Counted from the stretch's first letter, positions 15,653-22,612 are shown. The stretch: 32,369 bases of DNA from Candidatus Abzuiibacterium crystallinum (GCA_002787155.1 PCVY01000050.1:1-32369); one strand, 5' to 3'. The notes: a model not told the origin generated them from the sequence alone. Translations and numbers: made by a program.

Positions 15653-16120
15653 ATGGAATCCAAGAAAGAACTTAGACAGATCGGTGATGTCGCCAATGAA
15701 AGCAGCGTTTCGATAGATGCGATCCGTTACTACGAAAAGCTGGGTCTCGTAGAAAAACCGATACGAAGCGAAGGGGGTTTCAGACTTTATCCGAGGCATG
15801 TGGTCGAGAAGCTTAGATTTATCCGGAAGGCCCAGAGTTTTGGCATCACGCTCTCTGAAATCAAGGAAATTATCCGACAGAGTGAAAGAGGGCTTGAAAG
15901 TTGCTGCAACCATGTCGGTAAACTTTTCCGGAGAAAGCTGAAAGAGTTTGAAATCAAAATGAAGGAGCTTCAGCGGATGAGGCGCGGGCTCAAGAATATG
16001 ATGAAACAATGGATACCGCTTGAGCAAGCGAAGAAAAGACATTATGCGGTCTGTCCTCAAATCGAAACCGAACGTCCGAAAAGGAAGAGGGGGAAACGTC
16101 ATGGCAAAAAGAAAAGTTGA
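15653..16120 (+). CDS. MerR-family metal-responsive transcriptional regulator
   Basis: The protein has 155 residues. The N-terminal winged HTH is typical (IGDVANESSVSIDAIRYYEKLGLVEKPIRSEGGFRLYPRHVVEKLRFIRKAQSFGITLSEIKEII), followed by a long dimerisation helix (about 90-118). Metal-binding regulators of this family use three or four Cys. Here Cys84/Cys85 (ESCCNHV) and Cys134 (YAVCPQI) match the outer positions, but the middle Cys of MerR, ZntR and CadR is missing, replaced by MMKQWIPLEQ. The C-terminus is a Lys/Arg-rich tail. The start ATG 15653 follows AGAGGA and lies only about 10 nt after the predicted transcription start. It overlaps the next gene by 20 nt. Metal specificity cannot be read from the sequence; the neighbours suggest mercury or a similar thiophilic metal. 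Confidence 0.9.
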   Translation: MESKKELRQIGDVANESSVSIDAIRYYEKLGLVEKPIRSEGGFRLYPRHVVEKLRFIRKAQSFGITLSEIKEIIRQSERGLESCCNHVGKLFRRKLKEFEIKMKELQRMRRGLKNMMKQWIPLEQAKKRHYAVCPQIETERPKRKRGKRHGKKKS

Positions 16121-16376
16121 AGTATTTACAAGCAGATGTTATTTGTGCGAAGAAATGGTAAAGCTGGTCAAGGAACTGGCTTGTCCAAGCTGTGAGGTGA
16201 CGGTTTATGATATTTCTGAACCGTGTGAATCGAAAGAATGCATTGAAAAGGCAAAGGCCTATGGAATCACTTCAGTTCCGACTGTTGCCGTGGATGGAAA
16301 GATTGCCGACTGTTGTGAGCGGGGCAAGCCGGAGCGGGACGCTTTAATCAAAGCCGGTATCGGACAAGCCGCTTAA
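16101..16376 (+). CDS. Thioredoxin/glutaredoxin-like small protein of a metal-resistance operon
   Basis: The protein has 91 residues and starts at ATG 16101 after GAAGAGGGGG, inside the 3' end of the regulator gene. It has a beta-strand VEVFTS, then the redox motif C13-Y-L-C16, helix, a Cys-rich middle (ACPSCEVTVYDI, EPCESKEC), the cis-proline strand SVPTVAVDG (Pro60) and a CC pair (71-72). This is the thioredoxin fold with both active cysteines. Similar genes occur beside merR and merC-type genes and may reduce or carry thiol-bound metal. The substrate is not known. Confidence 0.85.
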   Translation: MAKRKVEVFTSRCYLCEEMVKLVKELACPSCEVTVYDISEPCESKECIEKAKAYGITSVPTVAVDGKIADCCERGKPERDALIKAGIGQAA

Positions 16377-16521
16377 AGAGCATGGGGGACTACGCGATGA
16401 TCGCATCACCTGCTTTGATCCCGCCAAGGGCGGTATTATATCTGAAAGAAATCCTGCCGCTCTGTTTGAAAGTTAAGCGGCAAGGCAAGCCTGCCTTGGC
16501 AGCAGACAGGCAGGTGATGGG

Positions 16522-16896
16522 ATGAAGGCAAAATGGACGGTTCCTTTTGCTTCCTTGCTTTCTTCGATTTTGGCGGTTATGTGCCCATTGTGTATTCCGG
16601 CCTTGGGAGCATTCCTGGCTTCAGTCGGCCTGGGCTTTGCGCTGAATGTGCAGTTTCTGCAATCCCTCTTGATTGTACTTTTGATTCTGGCGGTCGGATC
16701 GCTGGCTTGGTCCGTCTATCGGCACAAGCAATGGCGGGTTCTGATTGCTGGATGTTTGGGTGCCGTCCTCATCTATATCGGACGTTATGTTTGGTTCAGT
16801 CAAATTCTCATGGGGAGCGGCGCCTTCCTTTTGATTGGAGTTTCCGTGGTCAATCTGCGTCTGAAAGCGAACTGCAAACAATGCCCATCGAATTAA
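16522..16896 (+). CDS. merC: MerC-family mercuric transport membrane protein
   Basis: The 124-residue protein has four predicted membrane helices. The first helix carries the metal-binding pair C21-P-L-C24 followed by IPALGAFLASVGLGFA, the pattern of MerC (Cys pair, then P-A-L-x-x-F-x-x-x-x-G-L-G-F). A second pair, C118-K-Q-C121, lies at the cytoplasmic C-terminus. MerC brings Hg(II) across the inner membrane for delivery to mercuric reductase or thiol carriers. GGTGATGGG precedes ATG 16522. The gap before it (16377-16521) contains a small hairpin (CAAGGCA/TGCCTTG) and no gene. No mercuric reductase lies in the window, so transport of another metal, or a reductase elsewhere, must be considered. 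Confidence 0.82.
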   Translation: MKAKWTVPFASLLSSILAVMCPLCIPALGAFLASVGLGFALNVQFLQSLLIVLLILAVGSLAWSVYRHKQWRVLIAGCLGAVLIYIGRYVWFSQILMGSGAFLLIGVSVVNLRLKANCKQCPSN

Positions 16897-17075
16897 AATC
16901 AGTGATTACATGCTCAAATTGTAATTTCCAAAAAGAAGAAATTATGCCCGAAAACGCCTGCGTATATTTTTATACTTGCACACGGTGCGGTGTACGGCTT
17001 AAACCAAAAGCCTGCGACTGCTGTGTTTTCTGCTCTTACGGTTCCGTAAAATGCCCCTCTAAACAGAAAAAATGA
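16881..17075 (+). CDS. GDCCVxC-family small Cys-rich protein
   Basis: This 64-residue protein starts at ATG 16881, overlapping merC by 16 nt. It has a zinc-ribbon-like pair of CxxC motifs (C11-SN-C14 and C33-TR-C36), the phrase KEEIMPENACVYFYTCTRCG, and the terminal signature CDCCVFCSYGSVKCP (residues 45-59). Family members share G-D-C/U-C-V-x-C-x-Y-G, with selenocysteine at the first C in some genomes. Here it is an ordinary Cys (TGC), and the usual Gly is replaced by Cys45. Genes of this family often sit beside merC or merT-like genes. The molecular role is unknown; metal chaperoning is inferred. Confidence 0.85.
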   Translation: MPIELKSVITCSNCNFQKEEIMPENACVYFYTCTRCGVRLKPKACDCCVFCSYGSVKCPSKQKK

Positions 17076-17093
17076 GTCTCGTACAATCCTCGC

Positions 17094-17104
17094 TGTGCTA
17101 GAAT
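17094..17104 (+). promoter_or_regulatory. Extended -10 promoter candidate upstream of the CDF-like gene
   Basis: TGTGCTAGAAT is an extended -10 (TG-N-TAGAAT). The identical 11-mer recurs at 19383-19393. No good -35 box is seen 16-18 bp upstream. It lies 75 nt before the transporter start. Confidence 0.4.
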
Positions 17105-17178
17105 CATTTCGTGCGTTAGCGCCTGCGAAGGTCGCCGGAAGGTGTGTTACCTGAGAGCCGCACAATATCAGGAGAAAG

Positions 17179-17781
17179 ATGGAAAGAACATCGCTGATTA
17201 AAAAAGCTCTGATTTTGGAGTGGGTTCTCATCGGCTACAATGCCTTGGAAGGAATCGCTTCGATTCTGGCAGGCTGGTGGGCAGGCAGCATTGCGCTGGT
17301 AGGCTTTGGGCTGGACAGCTTTATCGAAATTTCCGCGGCTTCGATTCTCATCTGGCGCCTGTCCCACCGCGGTACGCTTGAAGAAGAAACAAAAAAAGAG
17401 AAGAAAGCGCTTCGTTTTATCGGCGTGACTTTTTTTCTGCTTGCCGCTTATGTGATTTACGAGTCGGCAGGAAAACTGCTCAGGCATGAACAGCCTGATT
17501 CCAGCGTCATCGGAATGATCATCGCTCTCCTCTCCCTGATGGTGATGCCGTACCTGGGCCTTGCCAAAAGAAAAATTGCGCGCGAGATCGAAAGCCGTGC
17601 CCTCGAAGCGGATTCTATGGAAACGCTCATCTGCGCCTATCTTTCCTTTACGCTTCTTTTGGGGCTCGGCCTGAACACTTTTTTCGGCTGGTGGTGGGCG
17701 GATCCCGCGGCAGGTCTGGCAATGGTCTATTTCATTATTAAAGAAGGCTGGGAAGCTGTTCGCGGCGAGCATTGCTGCTAA
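17179..17781 (+). CDS. CDF-like cation transporter
   Basis: The 200-residue protein has five or six membrane segments. Cation diffusion facilitators exchange divalent metal for protons and carry acidic residues in two helices. Here GFGLDSFIEI (Asp46, Glu50) and EADSMETLICAYLS (Asp145, Glu148) hold those positions, with ADPAAGLAMVYFIIKEGWEA (Asp175) in the last helix. It lacks the cytoplasmic C-terminal domain of full CDF proteins and ends in HCC. AGGAGA at 17170-17175 serves ATG 17179. Its place after merC and the GDCCVxC gene suggests metal export or uptake in the same resistance cluster. Confidence 0.82.
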   Translation: MERTSLIKKALILEWVLIGYNALEGIASILAGWWAGSIALVGFGLDSFIEISAASILIWRLSHRGTLEEETKKEKKALRFIGVTFFLLAAYVIYESAGKLLRHEQPDSSVIGMIIALLSLMVMPYLGLAKRKIAREIESRALEADSMETLICAYLSFTLLLGLGLNTFFGWWWADPAAGLAMVYFIIKEGWEAVRGEHCC

Positions 17782-17814
17782 AAGCCATAGAAACATAGAG
17801 GTGGTGGAATAACT

Positions 17815-18156
17815 ATGAATAGCAGTATTTATTTTGTGCTGAAGTTTATCCTGTCCGGTTTGATGATTGCGGGAGCATCCTGGCTCGCGGGGAGAAAGCC
17901 TGTCTTGGCGGGTTTTATCATTGCGCTTCCGCTGGTCTCCATCCTCAGCATGCTGTTTTCTTATGTGGAATACCGCAGCATGGAAAAACTGAATCAGTTT
18001 GCAATTTCAATTTTTGCCGCGGTCCCGTTATCGCTTTTGTTCTTTACACCGTTTTTGTTAAACCGCTGGCTCAAATGTGGTTTTGCCGCAAGCATGCTGG
18101 CGGGGTTGCTTCTTCTTTTTGCGGCATTTCTTTTACATCGACTTATCTTCAAATAA
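17815..18156 (+). CDS. DUF3147/GlpM-like small membrane protein
   Basis: This 113-residue protein has four hydrophobic segments. The central sequence KPVLAGFIIALPLVSILSMLFSYVE, then AISIFAAVPLSLLFFTPFLLNRW and a final helix, match the layout of the DUF3147 family (LPLVSLLAL...VxPSLxxFLxxPLLLR). The function of the family is unknown. AGAGGTGG at 17798-17805 precedes ATG 17815, 33 nt after the transporter gene, so it is probably in the same transcript. Confidence 0.75.
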   Translation: MNSSIYFVLKFILSGLMIAGASWLAGRKPVLAGFIIALPLVSILSMLFSYVEYRSMEKLNQFAISIFAAVPLSLLFFTPFLLNRWLKCGFAASMLAGLLLLFAAFLLHRLIFK

Positions 18157-18205
18157 ATGGGGGATGATCGTTGAGACGGTCAAACCGGGATAGAGAGGCT
18201 TTTAT

Positions 18206-18541
18206 ATGAAAATTACATTCTCACTTTTTTTGTTTCTGCTGGCCGGACTTTGTGAAATCGGCGGAGGCTACCTTGTCTGGCAGTGGCTTCGGGGAGGCAA
18301 AAGTGCTTGGCTTGCGTTGTTCGGAGCCGTCATTCTTGTGCTTTACGGCGTGATTCCGACATTTCAGCCGGCTCATTTCGGCAGAGTTTATGCCGCATAT
18401 GGGGGAGTTTTCATTGTGATGGCACTCCTTTGGGGCTGGCTCGTGGATCAGATTGCACTGGACAGGATCGACCTTATCGGCAGCGCCATTGCGCTTATCG
18501 GTGTTTGCATTATAATGTACTGGCCGCGTGCCGCTGTATAG
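18206..18541 (+). CDS. ynfA: YnfA/UPF0060 family four-helix membrane protein
   Basis: The 111-residue protein is full length for YnfA and carries the hallmark stretches [54 protein letters not shown] and [10 protein letters not shown]. YnfA resembles small multidrug resistance transporters in size and topology and has been linked to efflux in some enteric bacteria; its native substrate is not settled. It lies 49 nt after the DUF3147 gene and 29 nt before the methyltransferase, probably as part of the same operon. Confidence 0.95.
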   Translation: MKITFSLFLFLLAGLCEIGGGYLVWQWLRGGKSAWLALFGAVILVLYGVIPTFQPAHFGRVYAAYGGVFIVMALLWGWLVDQIALDRIDLIGSAIALIGVCIIMYWPRAAV

Positions 18542-18570
18542 CGTTATTTGAAAAAGGGGATGAGGCCTCC

Positions 18571-19188
18571 ATGAATCAAAAAAATCACTGGGAAAAAGTT
18601 TATCAAAATAAAAGACCGGACGAAGTTAGCTGGTATCAATCCCGCCCGGATTTGTCGCTGGCGCTGATTGCCAACCTGTCCTTGCCACAAGATGCCAAGA
18701 TCATTGATATCGGCGGCGGCGCTTCGACGCTGGTCGATCATCTTTTGGATGAAGGCTTTCTGGGCGTTAGCGTGCTTGATATTTCAGGCCGGGCGTTAAC
18801 CGTTGCCAAAGAACGTCTCGGAAAACGTGCTGCAGAAGTGACTTGGCTTGCAGGGGACATTACGTCCATGAAGCTGCCCGATCGCGCCTATGATTTGTGG
18901 CATGACCGTGCTGTCTTTCATTTTCTCACCCGTGCTGAAGACCGGAAGAAGTATATCCAAAATCTCAATCGATCCCTCAAGCCTGATGGTACCGTTATCA
19001 TTGCCACCTTTTCCCTAAAAGGGCCTGAGCGTTGCAGCGGACTCAATGTGGTCCGCTACAGCCCCGAGGCGCTACAGGCAGAACTTGGTGAGAGTTTCCA
19101 ATTGATCAAGCATTTAGAAGAGATTCACCAGACGCCTTTCGGAACCAGGCAAGCATTTGTTTATTGCGTTTTCAAGCGGATAAAATGA
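18571..19188 (+). CDS. Class I SAM-dependent methyltransferase
   Basis: The 205 residues start at ATG 18571 after AAAAGGGGATGAGG. They contain HWEKVYQ...PDEVSWYQ at the N-terminus, the SAM-binding motif I IIDIGGGASTLVDHLL, motif II-like GVSVLDISGRAL, then WLAGDITSMKLPDRAYDLWHDRAVFHFL and LKPDGTVIIATFS. This is a complete Rossmann methyltransferase domain. The conserved PDEVSWYQ N-terminus marks a specific subfamily whose acceptor I do not know. A truncated paralogue lies at 5776-5949. As the last gene after ynfA it may act on the metal or on a metabolite linked to resistance; that is speculation. Confidence 0.9.
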   Translation: MNQKNHWEKVYQNKRPDEVSWYQSRPDLSLALIANLSLPQDAKIIDIGGGASTLVDHLLDEGFLGVSVLDISGRALTVAKERLGKRAAEVTWLAGDITSMKLPDRAYDLWHDRAVFHFLTRAEDRKKYIQNLNRSLKPDGTVIIATFSLKGPERCSGLNVVRYSPEALQAELGESFQLIKHLEEIHQTPFGTRQAFVYCVFKRIK

Positions 19189-19268
19189 ACGTCTTGTGAA
19201 TGAGCCGTGAATGCCGTCATAGAGCGCAGTGACAACACAGGTCAATACTTTTCCCTCCCTCCAGCATT

Positions 19269-19382
19269 GATTTCAAGAGCCGCTTGCGCGGTCCTTACGG
19301 CCGCTATCTTTCGGATGTTTGGGTGGATAATTTCTATGTGAATCAGGCCGTTTTGGACAGGGGATTCGCCAAACCTCTCTGA
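19269..19382 (+). pseudogene. C-terminal remnant of a staphylococcal-nuclease-like domain
   Basis: The frame ending at TGA 19380-19382 reads DFKSRLRGPYGRYLSDVW, VDNFYVNQAVLDRGFAKP. This resembles the end of the SNase/thermonuclease fold (YGRYLxDVxVxxxxVNxxLLxxGxA). There is no start codon or catalytic N-terminal half nearby. It would be a decayed fragment; the call rests on one short motif. Confidence 0.4.
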
Positions 19383-19393
19383 TGTGCTAGAAT
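19383..19393 (+). promoter_or_regulatory. Extended -10 promoter candidate
   Basis: TGTGCTAGAAT is identical to 17094-17104. Seven bases later comes ATG 19401 and a short frame (MKVEKSRGWVCPGSCSC) that runs straight into the palindromic repeat at 19456, so the promoter may have served a gene now broken by that repeat. Confidence 0.35.
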
Positions 19394-19455
19394 ACCCGCC
19401 ATGAAAGTAGAAAAAAGCAGAGGATGGGTCTGTCCCGGTTCATGCAGTTGTCCTC

Positions 19456-19535
19456 GTCATTGCGAGGGGAGCGCAGCCCCCGAAGCAATCTCTCGAGATT
19501 ACTTCGTCGGCCCTTACGGACATCCTCGTAATGAC
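19456..19535. repeat. MITE-like palindromic repeat, copy 3
   Basis: This 80-bp copy has ends GTCATTGCGAGG and CCTCGTAATGAC and centre GAAGCAATCTC...GAGATTACTTC, the same family as at 4309 and 4798. It interrupts the short frame that begins at 19401. Confidence 0.8.
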
Positions 19536-19561
19536 GGACTAAGCGGACTGCATCAAGTGGG

Positions 19562-19868
19562 ATGCGCCTCACCAAGACCTTCGGGAGCAAAACGATGAAG
19601 GTCCTATCGAAAACCTACGGCTGTACCGATGGCGGTTTGATTATGGTACTGCCAAAGGTCTTTTGAATTGAGGTTACTGTGAAGGTTTTATTGAAGACCT
19701 TCGGCTGCACCGACTTCGGATGGATAGTTTTGAGTAGTTGGCACTGCCATAAGTCTTTTGGATTGAGGAAATTATGAAAGTATTGTTGAAGACTTATGGC
19801 TGACCGATGGAAAACTGTCGCGGGAACGTTTGTGGAGATGATGTTGAAGGTCTATGGCTTTGAAAAAT
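19562..19868 (+). repeat. Tandem 'KTFG' repeat units (four or five copies)
   Basis: Units begin at ATG 19562, ATG 19595, GTG 19679, ATG 19774 and (weakly) ATG 19841. Each encodes a short run like M-K-V-L-L-K-T-F/Y-G: RLTKTFGSKT, MKVLSKTYGCTDG, VKVLLKTFGCTDF, MKVLLKTYG-stop, MLKVYGFEK. Units 2 and 3 share a trailing block, CCAAAGGTCTTTTGAATTGAGG and CCATAAGTCTTTTGGATTGAGG in shortened form, so each following start codon is preceded by a TTGAGG ribosome-binding-like sequence. Unit 4 stops early because one T is missing in GGCTG(T)ACCGATGG. Single copies also lie at 21489 and 22634. Whether the short peptides are made is unknown. Confidence 0.6.
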
Positions 19869-20100
19869 AAGAGGTTACGGAAAATTAAATTATTTTTCTC
19901 CCTCTGAAAATTTCCCGATTTTCCCGCCTCACAATTTCCTGCCAAAGGATAATTATATTTGCGTATCCAGTAAAAATATAACTATTATCCGAGCGCTCTC
20001 CTTAGGACCGGAAACAATGATGAAAAAAATGGAAACAGGTTCCATACCAAAAACACGATCAATTTCTAACAATTTCCAAGCCCCGGAAATTGTTTCCTTT
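19869..20100. repeat. AT-rich palindromic region, copy A
   Basis: This region is homologous to 22770-23000 along its length: both start AAGAG(G)TTAC, continue through ATTTCCCCG-like and GATAATTAT-like blocks, AAAATATAACT, and end CAATTTCC...GAAATTGTTTCC. In this copy the last hairpin is perfect: AACAATTTCC (20068-20077) with GGAAATTGTT (20085-20094), 7-nt loop. It has no coding potential. It may be a recombination or regulatory site. Confidence 0.65.
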
Positions 20101-20156
20101 CCCGGGATACACATCTATATGAGGGGTTGAGGCACTGGCTTGATATATCAAATAAT

Positions 20157-20232
20157 ACTAGTTATACTTGTATTTAATAAATAATATGTTGACAATAAAA
20201 GAGTTATGATTAGTATACAAGCTATAGCTAGT
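20157..20232 (+). promoter_or_regulatory. Promoter and inverted-repeat operator of the toxin-antitoxin genes
   Basis: TTGACA (20189-20194) and TAGTAT (20211-20216) form a promoter with a 16-bp spacer. It is bracketed by two similar inverted arms, ACTAGTTATACTTGTAT (20157-20173) and ATACAAGCTATAGCTAGT (20215-20232). An operator over the -10 box fits autorepression by the Xre-type antitoxin. The leader to ATG 20240 is short and has no ribosome binding site. Confidence 0.55.
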
Positions 20233-20239
20233 ATTTTAG

Positions 20240-20938
20240 ATGAAAATGACACCCATTCAGAAAGCGCAAAAGCAAATCCTTAAGGTGGTAGCCGGCCAAT
20301 ACCCGCAGGTTTATCTTGTCGGCGGCACGGCGCTAAGCATGCTCTATGACCACCGCATCTCCGAGGACCTGGATTTCTTCACCCAGGCATACACCCGCAA
20401 ACTCCATAAAGAGATTGCCGGCTTCATCAAGCGTAAGACGGGATATGCTTTCAGCTTAGTCGATGAGGAAACCCGGAAGAAATATCTCCCCATGGCAATT
20501 TATGAGTTTGAGATTGAAAAAAGTGTGATTTTAAAGGTGGATTTTGTTCAAGATGTCGCTGAGCTGTTCGGGCAGCGGGATAAAAACGGAATAGCGGACA
20601 TCGAAGATCTCTATTACCGAAAAATGCTGGCAGTCATTGGATGGAAAGCAGGCGAGTCCAAGGTGGGCAAAGCCCTGGCCGGCGGCCGACAAAAAGCCAA
20701 AGACCTTTTTGATGTTTACTATTTATCCGCACACGTAAAACTCTTGAGCCAATGGTTCCCGGGCTATTTTGATCAGAGTGCGTATGAGCGGCTCACGGCC
20801 TGGTATTTGAGTATTCCAAAACAGAAAACTATCATGGAGTTGTTGGATCTTGTCCCGGGGTGCGACACAAAAGTCGTCTTCAAGCATTTAGACGATGAAA
20901 TCATTCACAAGCTGAATCGGGAGTATACCGGCATATGA
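20240..20938 (+). CDS. AbiEii/AbiGii-type nucleotidyltransferase toxin
   Basis: This 232-residue protein belongs to the family formerly called DUF1814. Nucleotidyltransferase signatures are clear: YLVGGTALSMLYDHRISEDLDFFT (Gly28-Gly29, and the metal-binding pair Asp43-x-Asp45), the third acidic position in LKVDFV (Asp101), and the C-terminal family motifs IEDLYYRKMLA (Lys128) and KAKDLFDVYYL (Lys154, Asp155, Asp158). Members act as toxins, in some cases by adding nucleotides to tRNA or other targets, and protect against phage when paired with an antitoxin. The next gene overlaps by 4 nt (ATGA) and encodes the partner. The toxin comes first here, the reverse of the AbiE operon order. Confidence 0.88.
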   Translation: MKMTPIQKAQKQILKVVAGQYPQVYLVGGTALSMLYDHRISEDLDFFTQAYTRKLHKEIAGFIKRKTGYAFSLVDEETRKKYLPMAIYEFEIEKSVILKVDFVQDVAELFGQRDKNGIADIEDLYYRKMLAVIGWKAGESKVGKALAGGRQKAKDLFDVYYLSAHVKLLSQWFPGYFDQSAYERLTAWYLSIPKQKTIMELLDLVPGCDTKVVFKHLDDEIIHKLNREYTGI

Positions 20939-21468
20939 CACGCCAAAACTGGTATTGGGATTTGAATATGCCCTTTAAGAAGATCAAGCAAATACTGGCT
21001 CGGGAAGACGACCCCCGTTTTTCGAGGATCGCCGGGACTCTGCTTGCCCGCGTTCCAGATCCCAAACAAGTTTTTGCTCTAATCACACCCACCGCCTTTT
21101 GCCGAAGATACCAGGCGATCGAGAATGAAATTAAATTGGATGAATGGACCAAAGAACGGGTCGCTTTCTGGAAAGCCACTTATCTGCGTTTGTCCAAGGA
21201 ATTGCAGGAGAAAGGGGAGCGGATCCGGAAACCTGAAGTCGTTGAATTAGATGATTTCGATCGTGTCTTGATCGAGAAGGTAAAGCAATGCCGGAAAGCC
21301 GCCGCTATGTCTCAAAAAGAACTCGCCCAATTTATGGGCTACAGCCAGCAGTTTATTTCCGGCATCGAAACGGGACGGGAAAAAATCACCATGGATTTTC
21401 TTAAGAAACTGGCTCAAATCACCGAGCAGCGTATCGATTTGACTGTCGAAAAGGCTTCGAAATCGTGA
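20935..21468 (+). CDS. Xre-family antitoxin paired with the AbiEii-type toxin
   Basis: The 177 residues start at ATG 20935, overlapping the toxin stop. The first 110 residues form a helical domain with WYWDLNMPFKKIKQILAREDDPRFSRIAGTLLAR and ERVAFWKATYLRLSKEL, a pattern seen in partners of AbiEii-like toxins. The C-terminus (about 119-170) is a lambda-repressor-type HTH: CRKAAAMSQKELAQFMGY, SQQFISGIETGREKITMDFL, KKLAQI. It should both neutralise the toxin and repress the promoter upstream. Translational coupling keeps its level tied to the toxin. Confidence 0.88.
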   Translation: MTRQNWYWDLNMPFKKIKQILAREDDPRFSRIAGTLLARVPDPKQVFALITPTAFCRRYQAIENEIKLDEWTKERVAFWKATYLRLSKELQEKGERIRKPEVVELDDFDRVLIEKVKQCRKAAAMSQKELAQFMGYSQQFISGIETGREKITMDFLKKLAQITEQRIDLTVEKASKS

Positions 21469-21488
21469 TATAAATATTCCTAAATCTT

Positions 21489-21545
21489 ATGGACAAACTG
21501 AAAGTCAAAATCGCTACCTTCGGCTGACCAAAATGCATCAAAGGA
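21489..21545 (+). repeat. Single 'KTFG' repeat unit between antitoxin and membrane-protein genes
   Basis: ATG 21489 opens a 12-residue frame MDKLKVKIATFG that stops at TGA 21525 in the core CTTCGGCTGACCAAAATG, matching the unit at 19774 (TATGGCTGACCGATGG). The following GGACGTGTTTGTC also resembles GGAACGTTTGTGG after that unit. Confidence 0.5.
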
Positions 21546-21610
21546 AGGACGTGTTTGTCATACGTTAGCGGAAGTATCGATGCCGTTCCTTATCAAATAC
21601 AAGGATTAAA

Positions 21611-22612
21611 ATGATGATCAGAATTATTCTTATTCTATTGTTAGTTATTGCTGGGATATCGTTGGTTCTCGGGCATTTTTTGTTTGCTGGGATATTCGGC
21701 CTTTTATGGTGCATTTTTATTGCTCTACGCCAAGATACAGTGGGCTTGCTGCGGCGAGTATTTTTTTTGCTTTTCAATCGGCCGGGGCTAGTTAATTTAG
21801 CGAATCAATACAGACCAGCTGAGCTCCCTAGGACGTTTGAAAGAGTTGCCGAGCGAATTCAGCATAATTTGTGGAGGGCATTTTGGATCTCCTTTTGGTG
21901 TGCGGTTCTTTCTTTATCGATATTTGGGGTATTTTATTCGTATGAAGTTCCTCATGAGTACCTAATAGGTTGTCGCTTCCTTGCTTATTGCTTAATCCTT
22001 TGGGGCCTATTTAGTCCCACTCCGGGAAGGCACATTCAAATCGGAGAAGGAGGAGAAACGCTGTTTGAAGTAGTCGATCAAGAATGGCATAGATCTATTT
22101 ACATGCTTGGACTCGTTTTGCTATTGTTAAGTTATTTATTTGAATTAAAATTTAAGTCCGTCGATACAGGCGAAATTGATTTTTCAATTTTTATTACAAC
22201 TTTCGGATATTTGAAATCGCAACCTTTCTCGAAATATTTTTTTGGGTATGGTATTTCCGTTGTTGTGGGACATATTTTTATTAATCCAATCAATCAGTGG
22301 ATGAGAAGTGAAAGAAATCGTCGACAACCAGGCCGTAAAAAAAAGGACCGTGGAGGGTTACTGTCAGAGCTGGTTGGTATTACGGAGAGAGTTGCTTATA
22401 CAACGGCATTGATTGCAGGTTACCCGCAATTTGTCGGTCTATGGCTCACGCTTAAATTTGCAGGGCGTTGGAAAGAATGGCAACCAGAAAAACCCGGAGG
22501 TTGGGGTCGAGTGAATATTTTCCTAGTTGGTAATATATTGTCCATTTTGTTCTCTTTTGCGGGAGCAGTAATTATTCGGCCAAATTTATTTTTAAAATTG
22601 ACACAATCATAA
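21611..22612 (+). CDS. AT-rich unknown membrane protein
   Basis: This 333-residue protein has seven or so predicted membrane helices. It begins IRIILILLLVIAGISLVLG and FAGIFGLLWCIFIAL, has a Lys/Arg-rich loop (RSERNRRQPGRKKKDRGG, about residues 236-253) and ends with ITERVAYTTALIAGYPQFVG, LWLTLKFAGRW and NIFLVGNILSILFSFAGAVII. The last two helices resemble a two-helix unit (LIGFLIAAKS...YxxxGTxLSF) that I have seen in other uncharacterised integral membrane proteins. AAGGA precedes ATG 21611; a second ATG follows directly. Its base composition is clearly more AT-rich than the flanking metabolic genes, which suggests recent acquisition. It sits between KTFG repeat units, 142 nt after the antitoxin. 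It could be an effector or accessory of the defence island; there is no direct evidence. Confidence 0.75.
   Translation: MMIRIILILLLVIAGISLVLGHFLFAGIFGLLWCIFIALRQDTVGLLRRVFFLLFNRPGLVNLANQYRPAELPRTFERVAERIQHNLWRAFWISFWCAVLSLSIFGVFYSYEVPHEYLIGCRFLAYCLILWGLFSPTPGRHIQIGEGGETLFEVVDQEWHRSIYMLGLVLLLLSYLFELKFKSVDTGEIDFSIFITTFGYLKSQPFSKYFFGYGISVVVGHIFINPINQWMRSERNRRQPGRKKKDRGGLLSELVGITERVAYTTALIAGYPQFVGLWLTLKFAGRWKEWQPEKPGGWGRVNIFLVGNILSILFSFAGAVIIRPNLFLKLTQS

Noticed and set aside
16533..16880. N-terminal extension of the GDCCVxC gene across merC
   Set aside because: It is the alternate frame of merC; family members start at the equivalent of ATG 16881.
19595..19666. The KTYGC peptides as 5' ends of MiaB-type methylthiotransferase genes (which start M-K-x-x-x-K-T-F/Y-G-C-Q-x-N)
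   Set aside because: None continues into the family sequence, the units are tandem with their own stops, and the residues after Cys do not match.
21489..21527. TGA in the KTFG units as selenocysteine or a recoded codon
   Set aside because: TGA ends many normal genes here, and comparison of the unit at 19774 with that at 19595 shows that its TGA arises from a one-base deletion.
21469..21610. An integron attC-type site between the antitoxin and membrane-protein genes
   Set aside because: No pair of consensus core sites with the right inverted layout was found, and no integrase gene is in the window.
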